From Azonexus hydrophilus (lineage in GTDB: Bacteria > Pseudomonadota > Gammaproteobacteria > Burkholderiales > Rhodocyclaceae): a stretch of 64,000 nt of DNA. This document shows, one piece after another, positions 41,509 through 57,357 of this stretch; position 1 is the stretch's first letter; the number at the start of each line of letters is the position of its first letter. Location of the stretch: positions 1 to 64,000 of the forward strand of contig NZ_CAJHOB010000001.1 of assembly GCF_905120355.1 (NCBI RefSeq), written 5' to 3'. The notes beneath the pieces were generated by a model, which worked only from the letters and a program-made list of their open reading frames with translations, was not told the DNA's origin and did no database searches. The position numbers were made by a program, and so were the translations under genes.

Positions 41509-41512
<4 letters not shown>
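40802..41512 (-). CDS. Class I SAM-dependent methyltransferase, target unknown
   Basis: A 236-aa protein with SAM-binding motif VLEIGCGPGFATAALVAAG at about residue 45 and an acidic motif II (VLVLESLP). Beyond the Rossmann core I do not recognise a family. It starts with GTG overlapping the hpt stop by four bases and lies 20 bases before the thioinosine phosphorylase gene, so it belongs to that operon. A role in methylthio-purine or SAM metabolism is possible but only by position. Confidence 0.8.
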
Positions 41513-45714
<4,202 letters not shown>

Positions 45715-45718
<4 letters not shown>

Positions 45719-48700
45719 GCATCCCTCATCTTCAAGGCTTCCTCGATATCCACTTCCACCACGCGCGAGACGCCGCTTTCCTGCATGGTGACGCCGACCA
45801 GCTGCTCGGCCATTTCCATCGCGATTTTATTATGGGAAATGAACAGGAACTGCGTTGCCCCTGACATTTTCTTGACCATACTGCAGAAACGCTCGGTATT
45901 CGAGTCGTCGAGCGGCGCATCGACCTCGTCGAGGAGGCAGAACGGCGCCGGATTCAACTGGAACATGGAAAACACCAGCGCAATCGCCGTCAGCGCTTTT
46001 TCGCCACCGGACAGCAGATGGATGGTGGAATTCTTTTTCCCGGGCGGCTGGGCGATTACCTGGACGCCGGCGTCGAGGATTTCCTCGCCGGTCATCACCA
46101 GTTCGGCGCGGCCGCCACCGAAGAGTTCGGGGAAAAGCTTGCCGAAATGGCCGTTGACCGTGTCGAAGGTGTTCTGCAGCAGGTCGCGGGTTTCGCGGTC
46201 GATGCGGCGGATGGCGTTTTCCAGCGTTTCCATCGCCTCGGTCAGGTCGGCCGCCTGCATGTCGAGGTAGCCCTTGCGCTCGCTCGCGGTTTCCAGTTCC
46301 TGCAGCGCTGCCATGTTGACCGCGCCCAGTTCGGCGATAGCATTGTTGAGCCGGGTGATTTCACCTTGCAGTGAAGGCGGACGAGCCTCGCCCAGTAAAG
46401 GCAGGAGCGCAGTTTCGTCGGCGCCCGCCTCTTGCAATTGCTGCGCGAATTGCTCGGCATTGAGTGCCGCGGCCTGTTCCTTCAGTTTCAGATCACCGAT
46501 ACGGCTGCGCAAGGGCTCCAGTCCCTGCTCGATTTTCAGGCGCTGCTCGTCCAGCGCGCGCAGTGCCTGCGTCGCCTCCTCCAGCGCGCCACGCCGCTCG
46601 GCCAGCCGCAGCTCCGCCTGTACACGGGTTTCCAGCGCCGCCTGCAGGCTTTCTTCCATGACGTCCGCCGGCGCGGCCACCACCTGTTCGGCACAGGCTG
46701 CCCGATCGCGTTCGATGCGGCTCAGTTCGCGCTGGGCAGTCGCTTGCTGGGCAAAGATGTCCTGCAGTTTTCCGGCCGCTTCACGGGCAGAAAACTGGGC
46801 TTCGCGCAATGCACGGTCAAAGTCGGCATTTTTCTCACGCTCGGCCCGCACCGCCCGTTCGCACTCGTCGAGCCGCTGTTGCGCGCCCGCCACCAGTACG
46901 CGGATGCGACTCAAGCCGTCGCGGATTTCCTCGATCCGCTCATCAGCCGCCATTTCCCTTTCGCGCTCGCTTTCCTCTTCCTCTGCCAGTTCGGCCAGCT
47001 GCTCGCTCATCCGCTCCTGCGCTTCCCGGTAGCGGGCCAGCGCCTGACTCAGCTGCAGGACCTGCAGTTGCGCCTGATGCACGCGCTGCTGGCGGTCGGT
47101 CACGTACTGACGGGTTTCGTCGATTTCTTCCTGCTTGTCCGCCCACTGTTCGTCAAGCATGGCGGCATGCTCACGCAAACCGGCGAGTTTTTCCGTTGCC
47201 AAATCGATGCCCGCAGCCAGCGCCTCGATTTCGCGCTGGCGTTCCAGCAGGCCATGTTCGCCCTGATCCGGCGCAAAAAAAGTGATGCCGCTACGCGTCA
47301 GGATGTCGCCGCCCTGCGTCACCAACACCGCGCCCGGCGGCAATTGCTCCCGCCGACTCAGGGCATCGGCCAGAGTCGCCACGGTTTCAACGCTGCCCAG
47401 CCAGTCGTCAAGGGCAATGCGTATCTGCGGCAATTCACAGCGCACGCGGGCGGCCAGACTGCCGGCGGCGCGCACCGCGACCTCCGGCACATCGCCCAGC
47501 AATACGCTCAAGCGCGCCTGCGGCCGGTCGTGCCGCCAGGCATCGAGGCGCGCCGGATCGTCGCAGGCGATCGCCGAAAGACGCTCACGCAGCACAGCCT
47601 CCACCGCCTCTTCCCAACCGGCTTCGACCTGAATCTGTTGCCACAACGCCGGCGCATCGGCCAGCGCGTGACGCGCCAGCCATTCCGGCAGTTCGCCCTG
47701 CTGGGCGGTTTTCGCCTGCATCTGCTCCAACGCGGCACGACGCGCTTCACCGGCCGCCAGTTCGCGCTCCAGGCGCTGCACCTCGGCCTGCACTGATTTG
47801 CGCTGCTCCGCCAGGGCTGGCAACTCTTCCTGCAACTGCTGCAGATGCTCCTGATCCCCGGCCAGTTCCTCGCGCAGCAGTTCGAGCTCTTCTTCCTTTT
47901 CCGCCAGACTCAATTCATCCGGCACTTCTCCGCCGCCACTTTCGCCGCGCAGACGTTCGCGTCGCTGCGCCAGAGCAGTCAGCGCCCGCTGTGCGTGCGC
48001 CTTGTGCGTCAGTTCGACTTCCAGCTTCTGCTCGCCATTAGCGGTACGCGCCTTGAGCCGCTGCAGTTCTTCCTGCGCCTGCGCATGATCCTCTTCCACC
48101 TGTGGTGCCAGATTCATCTGCGCATGCAGGCGTTCTTCCGCCTCTTCGACCCGCAGCTGCGTCAACTCCTGCGCTTCTTCCCAATGCGCCCGGTCCGCCG
48201 CCAGGGTCTCGGCCGTCTGCGTCCACTGCGCCAGCTCATCTTCCAGCTGCACCAGACGCGCTTCCAGCTGGCTGCGCGATTCACGCCGATGGCGGATTTC
48301 CGCTTCCAGACGGGCCACTTCGGCGTTGGCAGCGTACATGTCGCTCTGTGCCGCATGCAGCGCATCGCCGGCAGCAAAATGGGCTTCGCGCAACGTTTCT
48401 GCCCGCGCTTCGGTTTCGCGCAGGGCGGCGCTCTGGGCTTCGAGATCGGTACTCGCCCGCTCCACTTCCAGCGCCAGCCGCTGGCGTTCGCCGGCCGCCT
48501 CGCGCTTCTTCAACAACCAGAGCAACTGCTGTTTCTGCACCAGTTGTTCGTTCAGCGCCTGATAACGGCGCGCCACCTCGGCCTGACTTTGCAGGCGTTC
48601 GATCTGGTGACCGAGTTCCTCGCGGATGTCCTCCACCCGCAACAGATTTTCGCGCGTGTCTTCCAGTCGCCCCTGGGTTTCCTTGCGCCGCTCCTTGTAG

Positions 48701-49215
48701 CGGGTGACGCCGGCGGCTTCTTCGAGGAAGACGCGCAGATCGTCCGGCTTGGCCTCGATGATGCGCGAGATCATCCCCTGGCCGATGATGGCGTAGGCGC
48801 GCGGCCCCAGCCCGGTGCCGAGGAAGAGATCGGTGATGTCCTTGCGCCGGACCTTGAGGTTGTTGATGAAGTAATCCGACTGGCCCTGCCGCGTCAGCAC
48901 CCGTTTGACCGACAGCTCGGCATACTGCGACCACTGGCCCATGGCCCGGCCAAGGGAATTATCGAAAATCAGCTCGACCGAGGCACGCGACACCGGCTTG
49001 CGGTTGGTCGAGCCGTTGAAGATGACATCCATCATCGACTCGCCGCGCAACTCCGAGGCTTTCGATTCGCCCAGTACCCAGCGCACCGCATCCATGATGT
49101 TCGACTTGCCGCAGCCGTTCGGCCCGACCACGCCCACCAGCTGCCCGGGCAGGGACACGGTCGTCGGATCGACGAAGGATTTGAAACCGGCAAGTTTGAG
49201 TTTCGTCAGGCGCAT
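45715..49215 (-). CDS. smc: Chromosome segregation protein SMC
   Basis: A 1166-aa condensin ATPase. I start at the ATG at 49215 (RLTKLKLAGFKSFVDP), the family N-terminus; the frame extends 71 codons upstream, into the pilU divergent region. Walker A GPNGCGKSN near residue 35, Q-loop region, long coiled coils, a hinge near 510-640 (LSVLLGDVPEVAV, ILTRSGITFF), and the C-terminal signature LLSGGEKALTAIALVFSMF with FCLLDEVDAPLDD. First gene of the smc-zipA-ligA-hpt operon. Confidence 0.96.
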
Positions 49216-49342
49216 GCGCGAGAGGGCATTCGAAGCACACCGACATCCTGGGACAAACCCCGGAAGCCGCGCGTGGAAGGCGATTGAAGGGCGCGTATGA
49301 TAGCATCCTCGCCCATCTCTCCTTCCTGCCCAGGCTCCTGCC

Positions 49343-50527
49343 ATGATCCTCGACAAATTGTTCCAGCTGATGTCGGAAAAACAGGCTTCCGACATTTTCA
49401 TTTCTGCCGGCACCCCCATCCACATCAAGATTCAGGGCGAAACGATGCCGGTCAATCAGCAGATCATGCTGCCGGACATGATCGAGAAGATCGCCTACGA
49501 ACTGATGTCGCCCGACCAGGCAAAAACCTTCGAGGCCACCAGCGAGATGAACCTCTCCTTCGGGGTACCGCAAGTCGGCAACTTCCGGATCAACATCTTC
49601 CGCCAGCGCGGTTCGATCGGTATCGTCATCCGCTTCATTCTCGGCAACATCCCGCCGCTCGACAGTCTCGGCCTGCCGTCGCTGCTGGCCGAGCTGATCA
49701 TGGAAAAGCGCGGCCTGATCCTGATCGTCGGCGCCACCGGCTCGGGCAAGTCGACCACCATCGCCTCCATGCTCGACCACCGCAACTCGACGCGCGCCGG
49801 CCATATCCTGACGGTGGAAGACCCGATCGAATTCCTCTTCAAGCACAAGAAGTCGGTGGTCAACCAGCGCGAAATCGGCATGGACACCCACGACTGGGCC
49901 AGCGCCCTGAAAAATGCCATGCGCCAGGCGCCGGACTGCATCCTGATCGGTGAAATCCGCGACCGGGACACCATGCAGGCCGCCATTTCCTACGCCCAGA
50001 CCGGCCACCTGTGCCTGGCCACCCTGCACGCCAACAACTCGTACCACGCGCTCAACCGCATCATCAACTTCTTCCCGCTGGAAAACCGTCCGGCGTTGTT
50101 CCTCGATCTTTCCGTCGCCCTGCGCGCCATCGTGTCTCAGCGCCTGGTGAAGAAACCCGACGGCAAGCGCTTCCCGACCTGCGAAATCATGCTCAACACC
50201 CGCCATATCAGCGACCTGATCGAGCGCGGCGAAGTGCAGGCGATCAAGGACGCCATGGAGCAGACGCTCGCCCCCGGCTCGCAGACCTTCGAGCAGGATC
50301 TGTTCCGTCTCTATCACGAAGGCGCCATCACCATCGACGAGGCTCTGGCCAACTCGGACTCGCCGACCAACCTGTCGTGGCTGATCAACAACGCCGAATT
50401 CAACATCAACAGCGGCAAGGAAGAAAAACTTGGCGATGTCGCCATGGATTTCGACAGCACCGACGAAGAAGGCGCCTCCTTCAAGGAATTCCAGCTCAAC
50501 CTCGACGATGAGCAACCCACCGCATGA
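49343..50527 (+). CDS. pilU: Type IV pilus retraction ATPase PilU
   Basis: A 394-aa hexameric ATPase assisting PilT in pulling back type IV pili. Walker A GATGSGKSTTIASML near residue 135, Asp box VEDPIEFLFKHKKS, Walker B ILIGEIRDRDTM, and His box TGHLCLATLHANNS. PilU-type rather than PilT: the N-terminus has ATSEMNLSFGV and the C-terminus is longer and acidic. A TATGAT at 49296-49301 may be its -10. No pilT is in the window. Confidence 0.92.
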   Translation: MILDKLFQLMSEKQASDIFISAGTPIHIKIQGETMPVNQQIMLPDMIEKIAYELMSPDQAKTFEATSEMNLSFGVPQVGNFRINIFRQRGSIGIVIRFILGNIPPLDSLGLPSLLAELIMEKRGLILIVGATGSGKSTTIASMLDHRNSTRAGHILTVEDPIEFLFKHKKSVVNQREIGMDTHDWASALKNAMRQAPDCILIGEIRDRDTMQAAISYAQTGHLCLATLHANNSYHALNRIINFFPLENRPALFLDLSVALRAIVSQRLVKKPDGKRFPTCEIMLNTRHISDLIERGEVQAIKDAMEQTLAPGSQTFEQDLFRLYHEGAITIDEALANSDSPTNLSWLINNAEFNINSGKEEKLGDVAMDFDSTDEEGASFKEFQLNLDDEQPTA

Positions 50528-51426
50528 CTACCGCTGCCGCCACCGAACTACACACCCTGCGCGACTTCCTGCGCTACGCCGTCAGTCGCTTCCGTGCCGC
50601 CAATCTGTTCTTCGGTCACGGCAGCGACAACGCCTGGGATGAAGCCGTCTACCTGACCTTGCACACCCTGCATCTGCCGCTCGACCGCCTGGAGCCTTTT
50701 CTCGACGCCCGCCTGCTGCCCGACGAGCGCTGCCGCCTGCTCGACATCTATAGCCGCCGCTGCCAGGACCGCCTGCCGGCGGCCTATCTCACCCATGAAG
50801 CCTGGCTGGGCGAGGATCGCTTCTATGTCGATGAGCGGGTCATCGTACCGCGCTCCTTCATCGCCGAACTACTCGACGAGCAGCTGGCGCCGTGGGTGGA
50901 CGATCCCTGGGCAATTGAACATGCGCTTGATCTGTGCACGGGGTCCGGCTGCCTGGCGATCAAGCTGGCGCTCAATTTCCCCAACGCCCAGGTCGATGCG
51001 GTGGATCTCTCCCCTGATGCACTCATCGTCGCCGAACGCAATATCGCCGATTACCAGCTCGGCGAACGCATCCATCCCGTGCTTTCCGATGCGTTTACCG
51101 CGCTCACCGGCAAACGTTACGATCTGATCATCTCCAATCCGCCCTACGTCGACGCCGAAGCCGTCGCCGCGCTGCCGCCGGAATACCGGCACGAGCCGGA
51201 AATGGCCCTGGGTTCCGGGACCGACGGTCTCGACTTCACCCGCATCATCCTGCGTGAAGCGAAAAAACATCTGACCGAGCAGGGGCTGCTCATCGTCGAA
51301 ATCGGCCACAACCGCGCCGCGCTGGAAGCCGCCTTCCCCACCCTGCCCTTTACCTGGCTGGAAACGGCCGCAGGTGACGAATACGTCTTCATGCTGCAGG
51401 CCGCCGATCTGCCCGCCACCATCTGA
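50524..51426 (+). CDS. prmB: Ribosomal protein L3 glutamine methyltransferase PrmB
   Basis: A 300-aa SAM-dependent N5-glutamine methyltransferase. N-terminal helical domain to about 110 (LRDFLRYAVSRF, then AYLTHEAWLGEDRFYVDERVIVPRS), SAM motif DLCTGSGCLAIKLA and the catalytic NPPY in ISNPPYVDAEA. The length and N-terminus fit PrmB (L3) better than PrmC (release factors). Start overlaps the pilU stop by four bases. Confidence 0.93.
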   Translation: MTTAAATELHTLRDFLRYAVSRFRAANLFFGHGSDNAWDEAVYLTLHTLHLPLDRLEPFLDARLLPDERCRLLDIYSRRCQDRLPAAYLTHEAWLGEDRFYVDERVIVPRSFIAELLDEQLAPWVDDPWAIEHALDLCTGSGCLAIKLALNFPNAQVDAVDLSPDALIVAERNIADYQLGERIHPVLSDAFTALTGKRYDLIISNPPYVDAEAVAALPPEYRHEPEMALGSGTDGLDFTRIILREAKKHLTEQGLLIVEIGHNRAALEAAFPTLPFTWLETAAGDEYVFMLQAADLPATI

Positions 51427-51435
51427 CCCACCGGC

Positions 51436-52302
51436 GTGAAGCTGTACGCTCTGCCCAGTCCGTTCGAGATCGAAGCCGGTACCGTCCTCATGCTTGAACC
51501 GGAGTGGGCACGCGCCGGCGAGTTACGGGCGCAACTGCTGGACGAAAGTTACCCCAAACCTTTCGTCATCGACGATGGCGAATCACGCTATCTCTATTTC
51601 AATGTGCGCCTGATGCAGAGCCAGATGTCGCTAAAAGCACCGCACGATCTGGCGCTGCGCTACACACAGAAGATGATGGGCTTCCTGCTCTTTCATCCAC
51701 GCCCGCGACGCATCGTGCAGATCGGCCTGGGCGGTGGTTCGCTGGTGAAATTCTGCTACCGGCGCCTGCCCGGCGTGCACATCACCGCCGTCGAACTCGA
51801 CCCGGACGTGATTGCACTGCGCGAGGCCTTCTCGGTGCCTCCTGACGATGAACGGCTGAACATCCTCTGCGCCGACGGTGCCGAATTCATCAGCACAACT
51901 GAAAAAGGCATCGACGCAGTGCTACTGGATGCCTTCGACCGCAATGGTTACGCCCCCGCACTGGCCAGCCGCGATTTCTTCGCCCAGATTTACGCCAAGC
52001 TCTCCGGCAGCGGCGTGCTGGTGGTCAACCTGGCGGGCGACAAGGAAACTTACGCCGGCGTGATCGGCCGCATCATGGAAGTGTTCGACGACCAGGTCAT
52101 CGTCATTTCAGTCCCGGACGACGGCAACCACATTCTCTACGCCTTCAAGGAACGCCATTTCGAACCGCGCTGGCGCTGGCTGAACAACCACGCCAAGGAA
52201 CTGCGCGCCCGTCTCGGACTGGATTTTCCCGCCTTCGTGCACAAGATGGAACGCGCCAGCAAACTCAACTACGCCCAGCGCGAAGCACTGCGCGGCCGCT
52301 GA
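51436..52302 (+). CDS. Spermidine-synthase-like methyltransferase-fold protein
   Basis: A 288-aa Rossmann-fold protein with the spermidine/spermine synthase core: IVQIGLGGGSLVKFCYRRLP, VELDPDVIALREAF, and DAVLLDAFDRNG. Starts with GTG nine bases after prmB. Classical SpeE has a GGGDG loop and DSTDP; here the motifs are GLGGG and DAFD, so a true aminopropyltransferase activity is doubtful. Many proteobacteria carry such uncharacterised 'fused/orphan SpeE' proteins. Confidence 0.82.
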   Translation: MKLYALPSPFEIEAGTVLMLEPEWARAGELRAQLLDESYPKPFVIDDGESRYLYFNVRLMQSQMSLKAPHDLALRYTQKMMGFLLFHPRPRRIVQIGLGGGSLVKFCYRRLPGVHITAVELDPDVIALREAFSVPPDDERLNILCADGAEFISTTEKGIDAVLLDAFDRNGYAPALASRDFFAQIYAKLSGSGVLVVNLAGDKETYAGVIGRIMEVFDDQVIVISVPDDGNHILYAFKERHFEPRWRWLNNHAKELRARLGLDFPAFVHKMERASKLNYAQREALRGR

Positions 52303-52316
52303 AACCGGCCACCCAC

Positions 52317-52356
52317 AAAAAACGGCGCGGGAGCCAGTACCTGCTCAGCCGCGCCG
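52317..52356 (-). terminator. Intrinsic terminator of alaS
   Basis: On the minus strand CGGCGCGG and CCGCGCCG (arms at 52349-52356 and 52323-52330) form an 8-base GC stem with an inner GAGC/GCTC pairing, followed directly by TTTTTT (52317-52322). It starts 22 bases after the alaS stop. Confidence 0.8.
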
Positions 52357-52378
52357 CTACGCACTCTCTTATTAGCGC

Positions 52379-55006
<2,628 letters not shown>

Positions 55007-55191
55007 GTGAGTCCGGCTTGAATTACGAAACCGTCAATTTTAATGCAAAGCCACCACTGATAGACGTTTACGCGCTCAGTCAGCGGTAAATCCTTGGGCG
55101 CAAAGCAACACGACAGGACGCGGCACGGAGGAACGTGCAAGGCCGGGCCAGATTGGGGATAATCGGCGGTCGTTTTTCTCAGGAATTCTCC

Positions 55192-55641
55192 ATGTCCCAT
55201 CGTGCCATTCCCCTTGTCTGCTCGCTTTTCCTTCTTCTTGCCGCCTGCGGCGAAGTGGAAGACACCCGTCCCGGTCAGCCGGTGAAAACCCGGCAACAGG
55301 CCTTCAAGGACATAATCAAGGTGTTCGAGCCGATGGGCGTCATGCTGCGCGAGAAGCGCTACGAACCGGAGAAGTTCCTGCGCTTGGCAAGCGCCCTGCA
55401 CGAAAAGCGCGATGCCCCCTGGGCACATTTCGGGCCGGACACCAATTACCCGCCCACCAAGTCCACCCCGCTGGTGTGGGAAGACAGCGCCCGTTTCAAC
55501 CAGGAAAGAGACACCTTCCTCGCCGCCACCGACGCCTTGCTGGCGGCGGCCAAAACGCAGGACGAAGCAAAAATCCAGGTGGCGTACGACGCGGTCCATG
55601 CCAGTTGCCAGGACTGCCACAAACCCTTCAAGACGCGCTAG
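55192..55641 (+). CDS. Cytochrome c'-like lipoprotein
   Basis: A 149-aa exported haem protein. The signal peptide ends in a lipobox-like LLLAACG, so it is probably lipid-anchored rather than freely periplasmic. A single haem site CQDCHK lies near the C-terminus, as in cytochrome c', and the body is helical with a four-helix-bundle pattern (RQQAFKDIIKVFEPMGVMLRE, FNQERDTFLAATDALLAAAK). Cytochromes c' bind NO and CO; that role here is inferred from the family. AGGA stands seven bases before the ATG. Confidence 0.88.
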   Translation: MSHRAIPLVCSLFLLLAACGEVEDTRPGQPVKTRQQAFKDIIKVFEPMGVMLREKRYEPEKFLRLASALHEKRDAPWAHFGPDTNYPPTKSTPLVWEDSARFNQERDTFLAATDALLAAAKTQDEAKIQVAYDAVHASCQDCHKPFKTR

Positions 55642-55659
55642 ATCACGGAAAGTGCCCCC

Positions 55660-57294
55660 ATGCTCCGCCTGACCGAACTGAAATTGCCGCTGGACCACGC
55701 CGATGACGCCCTGCGTCCGGCCCTGTGCGCCCGTCTGGGCATTGCCGCCGAGGAGTTGCTGGACTTCCGCATCGCCAAGCGCAGCCACGATGCGCGCAAG
55801 AAATCGGCCATCGTGCTGATTTACCAGATCGATTTCAGCGTGCGTGACGAACAAACCCTCCGCCTGCGCCTGCAGGACGACGCCAAAATCATCCCGGCCC
55901 CCGATCTGGACTATCGCTTCCCCGCCCAGGCTCCGGCTGGCCTCAGCGAACGCCCGGTCATCATCGGCTTCGGCCCGTGCGGACTGATGGCCGGACTGGT
56001 TCTGGCACAGATGGGCTTTCGCCCGATCATTCTCGAACGCGGCAAGGCCGTGCGCGAACGGACCCAGGACACCTGGGGACTGTGGCGCAAGCAGGTGCTG
56101 AATCCGGAATCCAACGTCCAGTTCGGCGAAGGCGGCGCCGGCACGTTTTCCGACGGCAAGCTCTACAGCCAGATCAAGGACCCGCGCCACCTGGGACGCA
56201 AGGTCATGGAGGAATTCGTACGCGCCGGCGCGCCGGAAGAAATTCTCTACCTGAGCAAGCCGCACATCGGCACTTTCCGCCTGGTCAAGATGGTCGAGCA
56301 CATGCGCGCCAGCATTCTTGCCCTGGGCGGAGAAATCCGTTTTTCGAGCAAGGTCGAACGTCTCTGTCGCGAGGGCAACCAGGAGAGCGGCCAGATCACC
56401 GGCGTCGAACTGGCCAGCGGCGAATTCATCGCCAGCCGCCATGTCGTGCTGGCAGTGGGCCACAGCGCCCGCGACACCTTCGCCGCCGTGCAGGCGAGCG
56501 GCGTGTTCATCGAAGCTAAACCCTTTGCCATCGGCGTGCGGATCGAACATCCGCAGCAGATGATCGACCAGGCTCGTTTCGGTTCCAACGCCGGCCACCC
56601 GCGCCTGGGAGCGGCGGATTACAAGCTGGTGCACCATGCCAGCAACGGACGCGCCGTGTACAGCTTCTGCATGTGTCCGGGCGGCCAGGTTGTGGCGGCC
56701 GCATCGGAACCGGGACAGGTGGTGACCAATGGCATGAGCCAGTATTCGCGCGCTGAACGCAATGCCAATTCGGCTCTGGTGGTGGAAGTCCGCCCGGAAG
56801 ATTTTCCCGGCGATTACCGCAAGAACCCCCTGCTCGGCATCGAATACCAGCGCCAGTGGGAGCGGCTGGCCTATCAAGCCGGAGGCGAAACCTACGATGC
56901 CCCGGCGCAGCGGGTGGGCGATTTCCTTGCCAACCGCCCGTCACAGGCGCTCGGCGCGGTCGAACCGTCCTATCAACCCGGCGTGCGCATGACCGATCTC
57001 GCCACTTGTCTGCCCGATTACGTCTGCGCCGCATTGCGTGAGGCGATTGTCGCTTTTGATCGCCAGATCAAGGGCTTCGCCCAGGACGATGCGCTGCTGA
57101 CCGGGGTGGAAACACGCACGTCGTCACCGATCCGCATCCGTCGCGGCGACGATTTCCAGAGCATCAACACCCGCGGCCTTTACCCGGCCGGCGAAGGCGC
57201 CGGTTACGCTGGTGGCATTCTGTCTGCCGGCGTCGATGGCATCAAGGTCGCGGAAGCGGTCGCGCTCGCCATGCTGGCCGCAACAAAAACGTAA
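55660..57294 (+). CDS. FAD-dependent oxidoreductase (COG2509-like)
   Basis: A 544-aa flavoprotein. An N-terminal small domain (about 1-90) precedes the FAD-binding loop VIIGFGPCGLMAGLVLAQMG at about residue 100. Other family features: NVQFGEGGAGTFSDGKLYSQIKDPR, VLAVGHSARDT, CMCPGGQVVAAASE, and the C-terminal GLYPAGEGAGYAGGILSAGVDG. This family of large dehydrogenases is widespread but its substrate is not known. It follows the cytochrome gene by 18 bases, so electron transfer between them is conceivable but untested. Confidence 0.9.
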   Translation: MLRLTELKLPLDHADDALRPALCARLGIAAEELLDFRIAKRSHDARKKSAIVLIYQIDFSVRDEQTLRLRLQDDAKIIPAPDLDYRFPAQAPAGLSERPVIIGFGPCGLMAGLVLAQMGFRPIILERGKAVRERTQDTWGLWRKQVLNPESNVQFGEGGAGTFSDGKLYSQIKDPRHLGRKVMEEFVRAGAPEEILYLSKPHIGTFRLVKMVEHMRASILALGGEIRFSSKVERLCREGNQESGQITGVELASGEFIASRHVVLAVGHSARDTFAAVQASGVFIEAKPFAIGVRIEHPQQMIDQARFGSNAGHPRLGAADYKLVHHASNGRAVYSFCMCPGGQVVAAASEPGQVVTNGMSQYSRAERNANSALVVEVRPEDFPGDYRKNPLLGIEYQRQWERLAYQAGGETYDAPAQRVGDFLANRPSQALGAVEPSYQPGVRMTDLATCLPDYVCAALREAIVAFDRQIKGFAQDDALLTGVETRTSSPIRIRRGDDFQSINTRGLYPAGEGAGYAGGILSAGVDGIKVAEAVALAMLAATKT

Positions 57295-57357
57295 CAATCC
57301 GCTTGACGGTCGCGGCTGCGGCAGCGCAAGCTAGGCCGAAAACTTTTCGGGGCCTGC

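Noticed and set aside
47845-50515. Frames opposite smc (480 aa, plus strand) and pilU (518 aa, minus strand)
   Set aside because: Antisense to well-supported genes and lacking any recognisable motif.
57295-57357. Possible Pho box before the phosphate cotransporter
   Set aside because: No CTGTCAT-like direct repeats; only a near-palindrome CCGAAAACTTTTCGG that does not match a known regulator.
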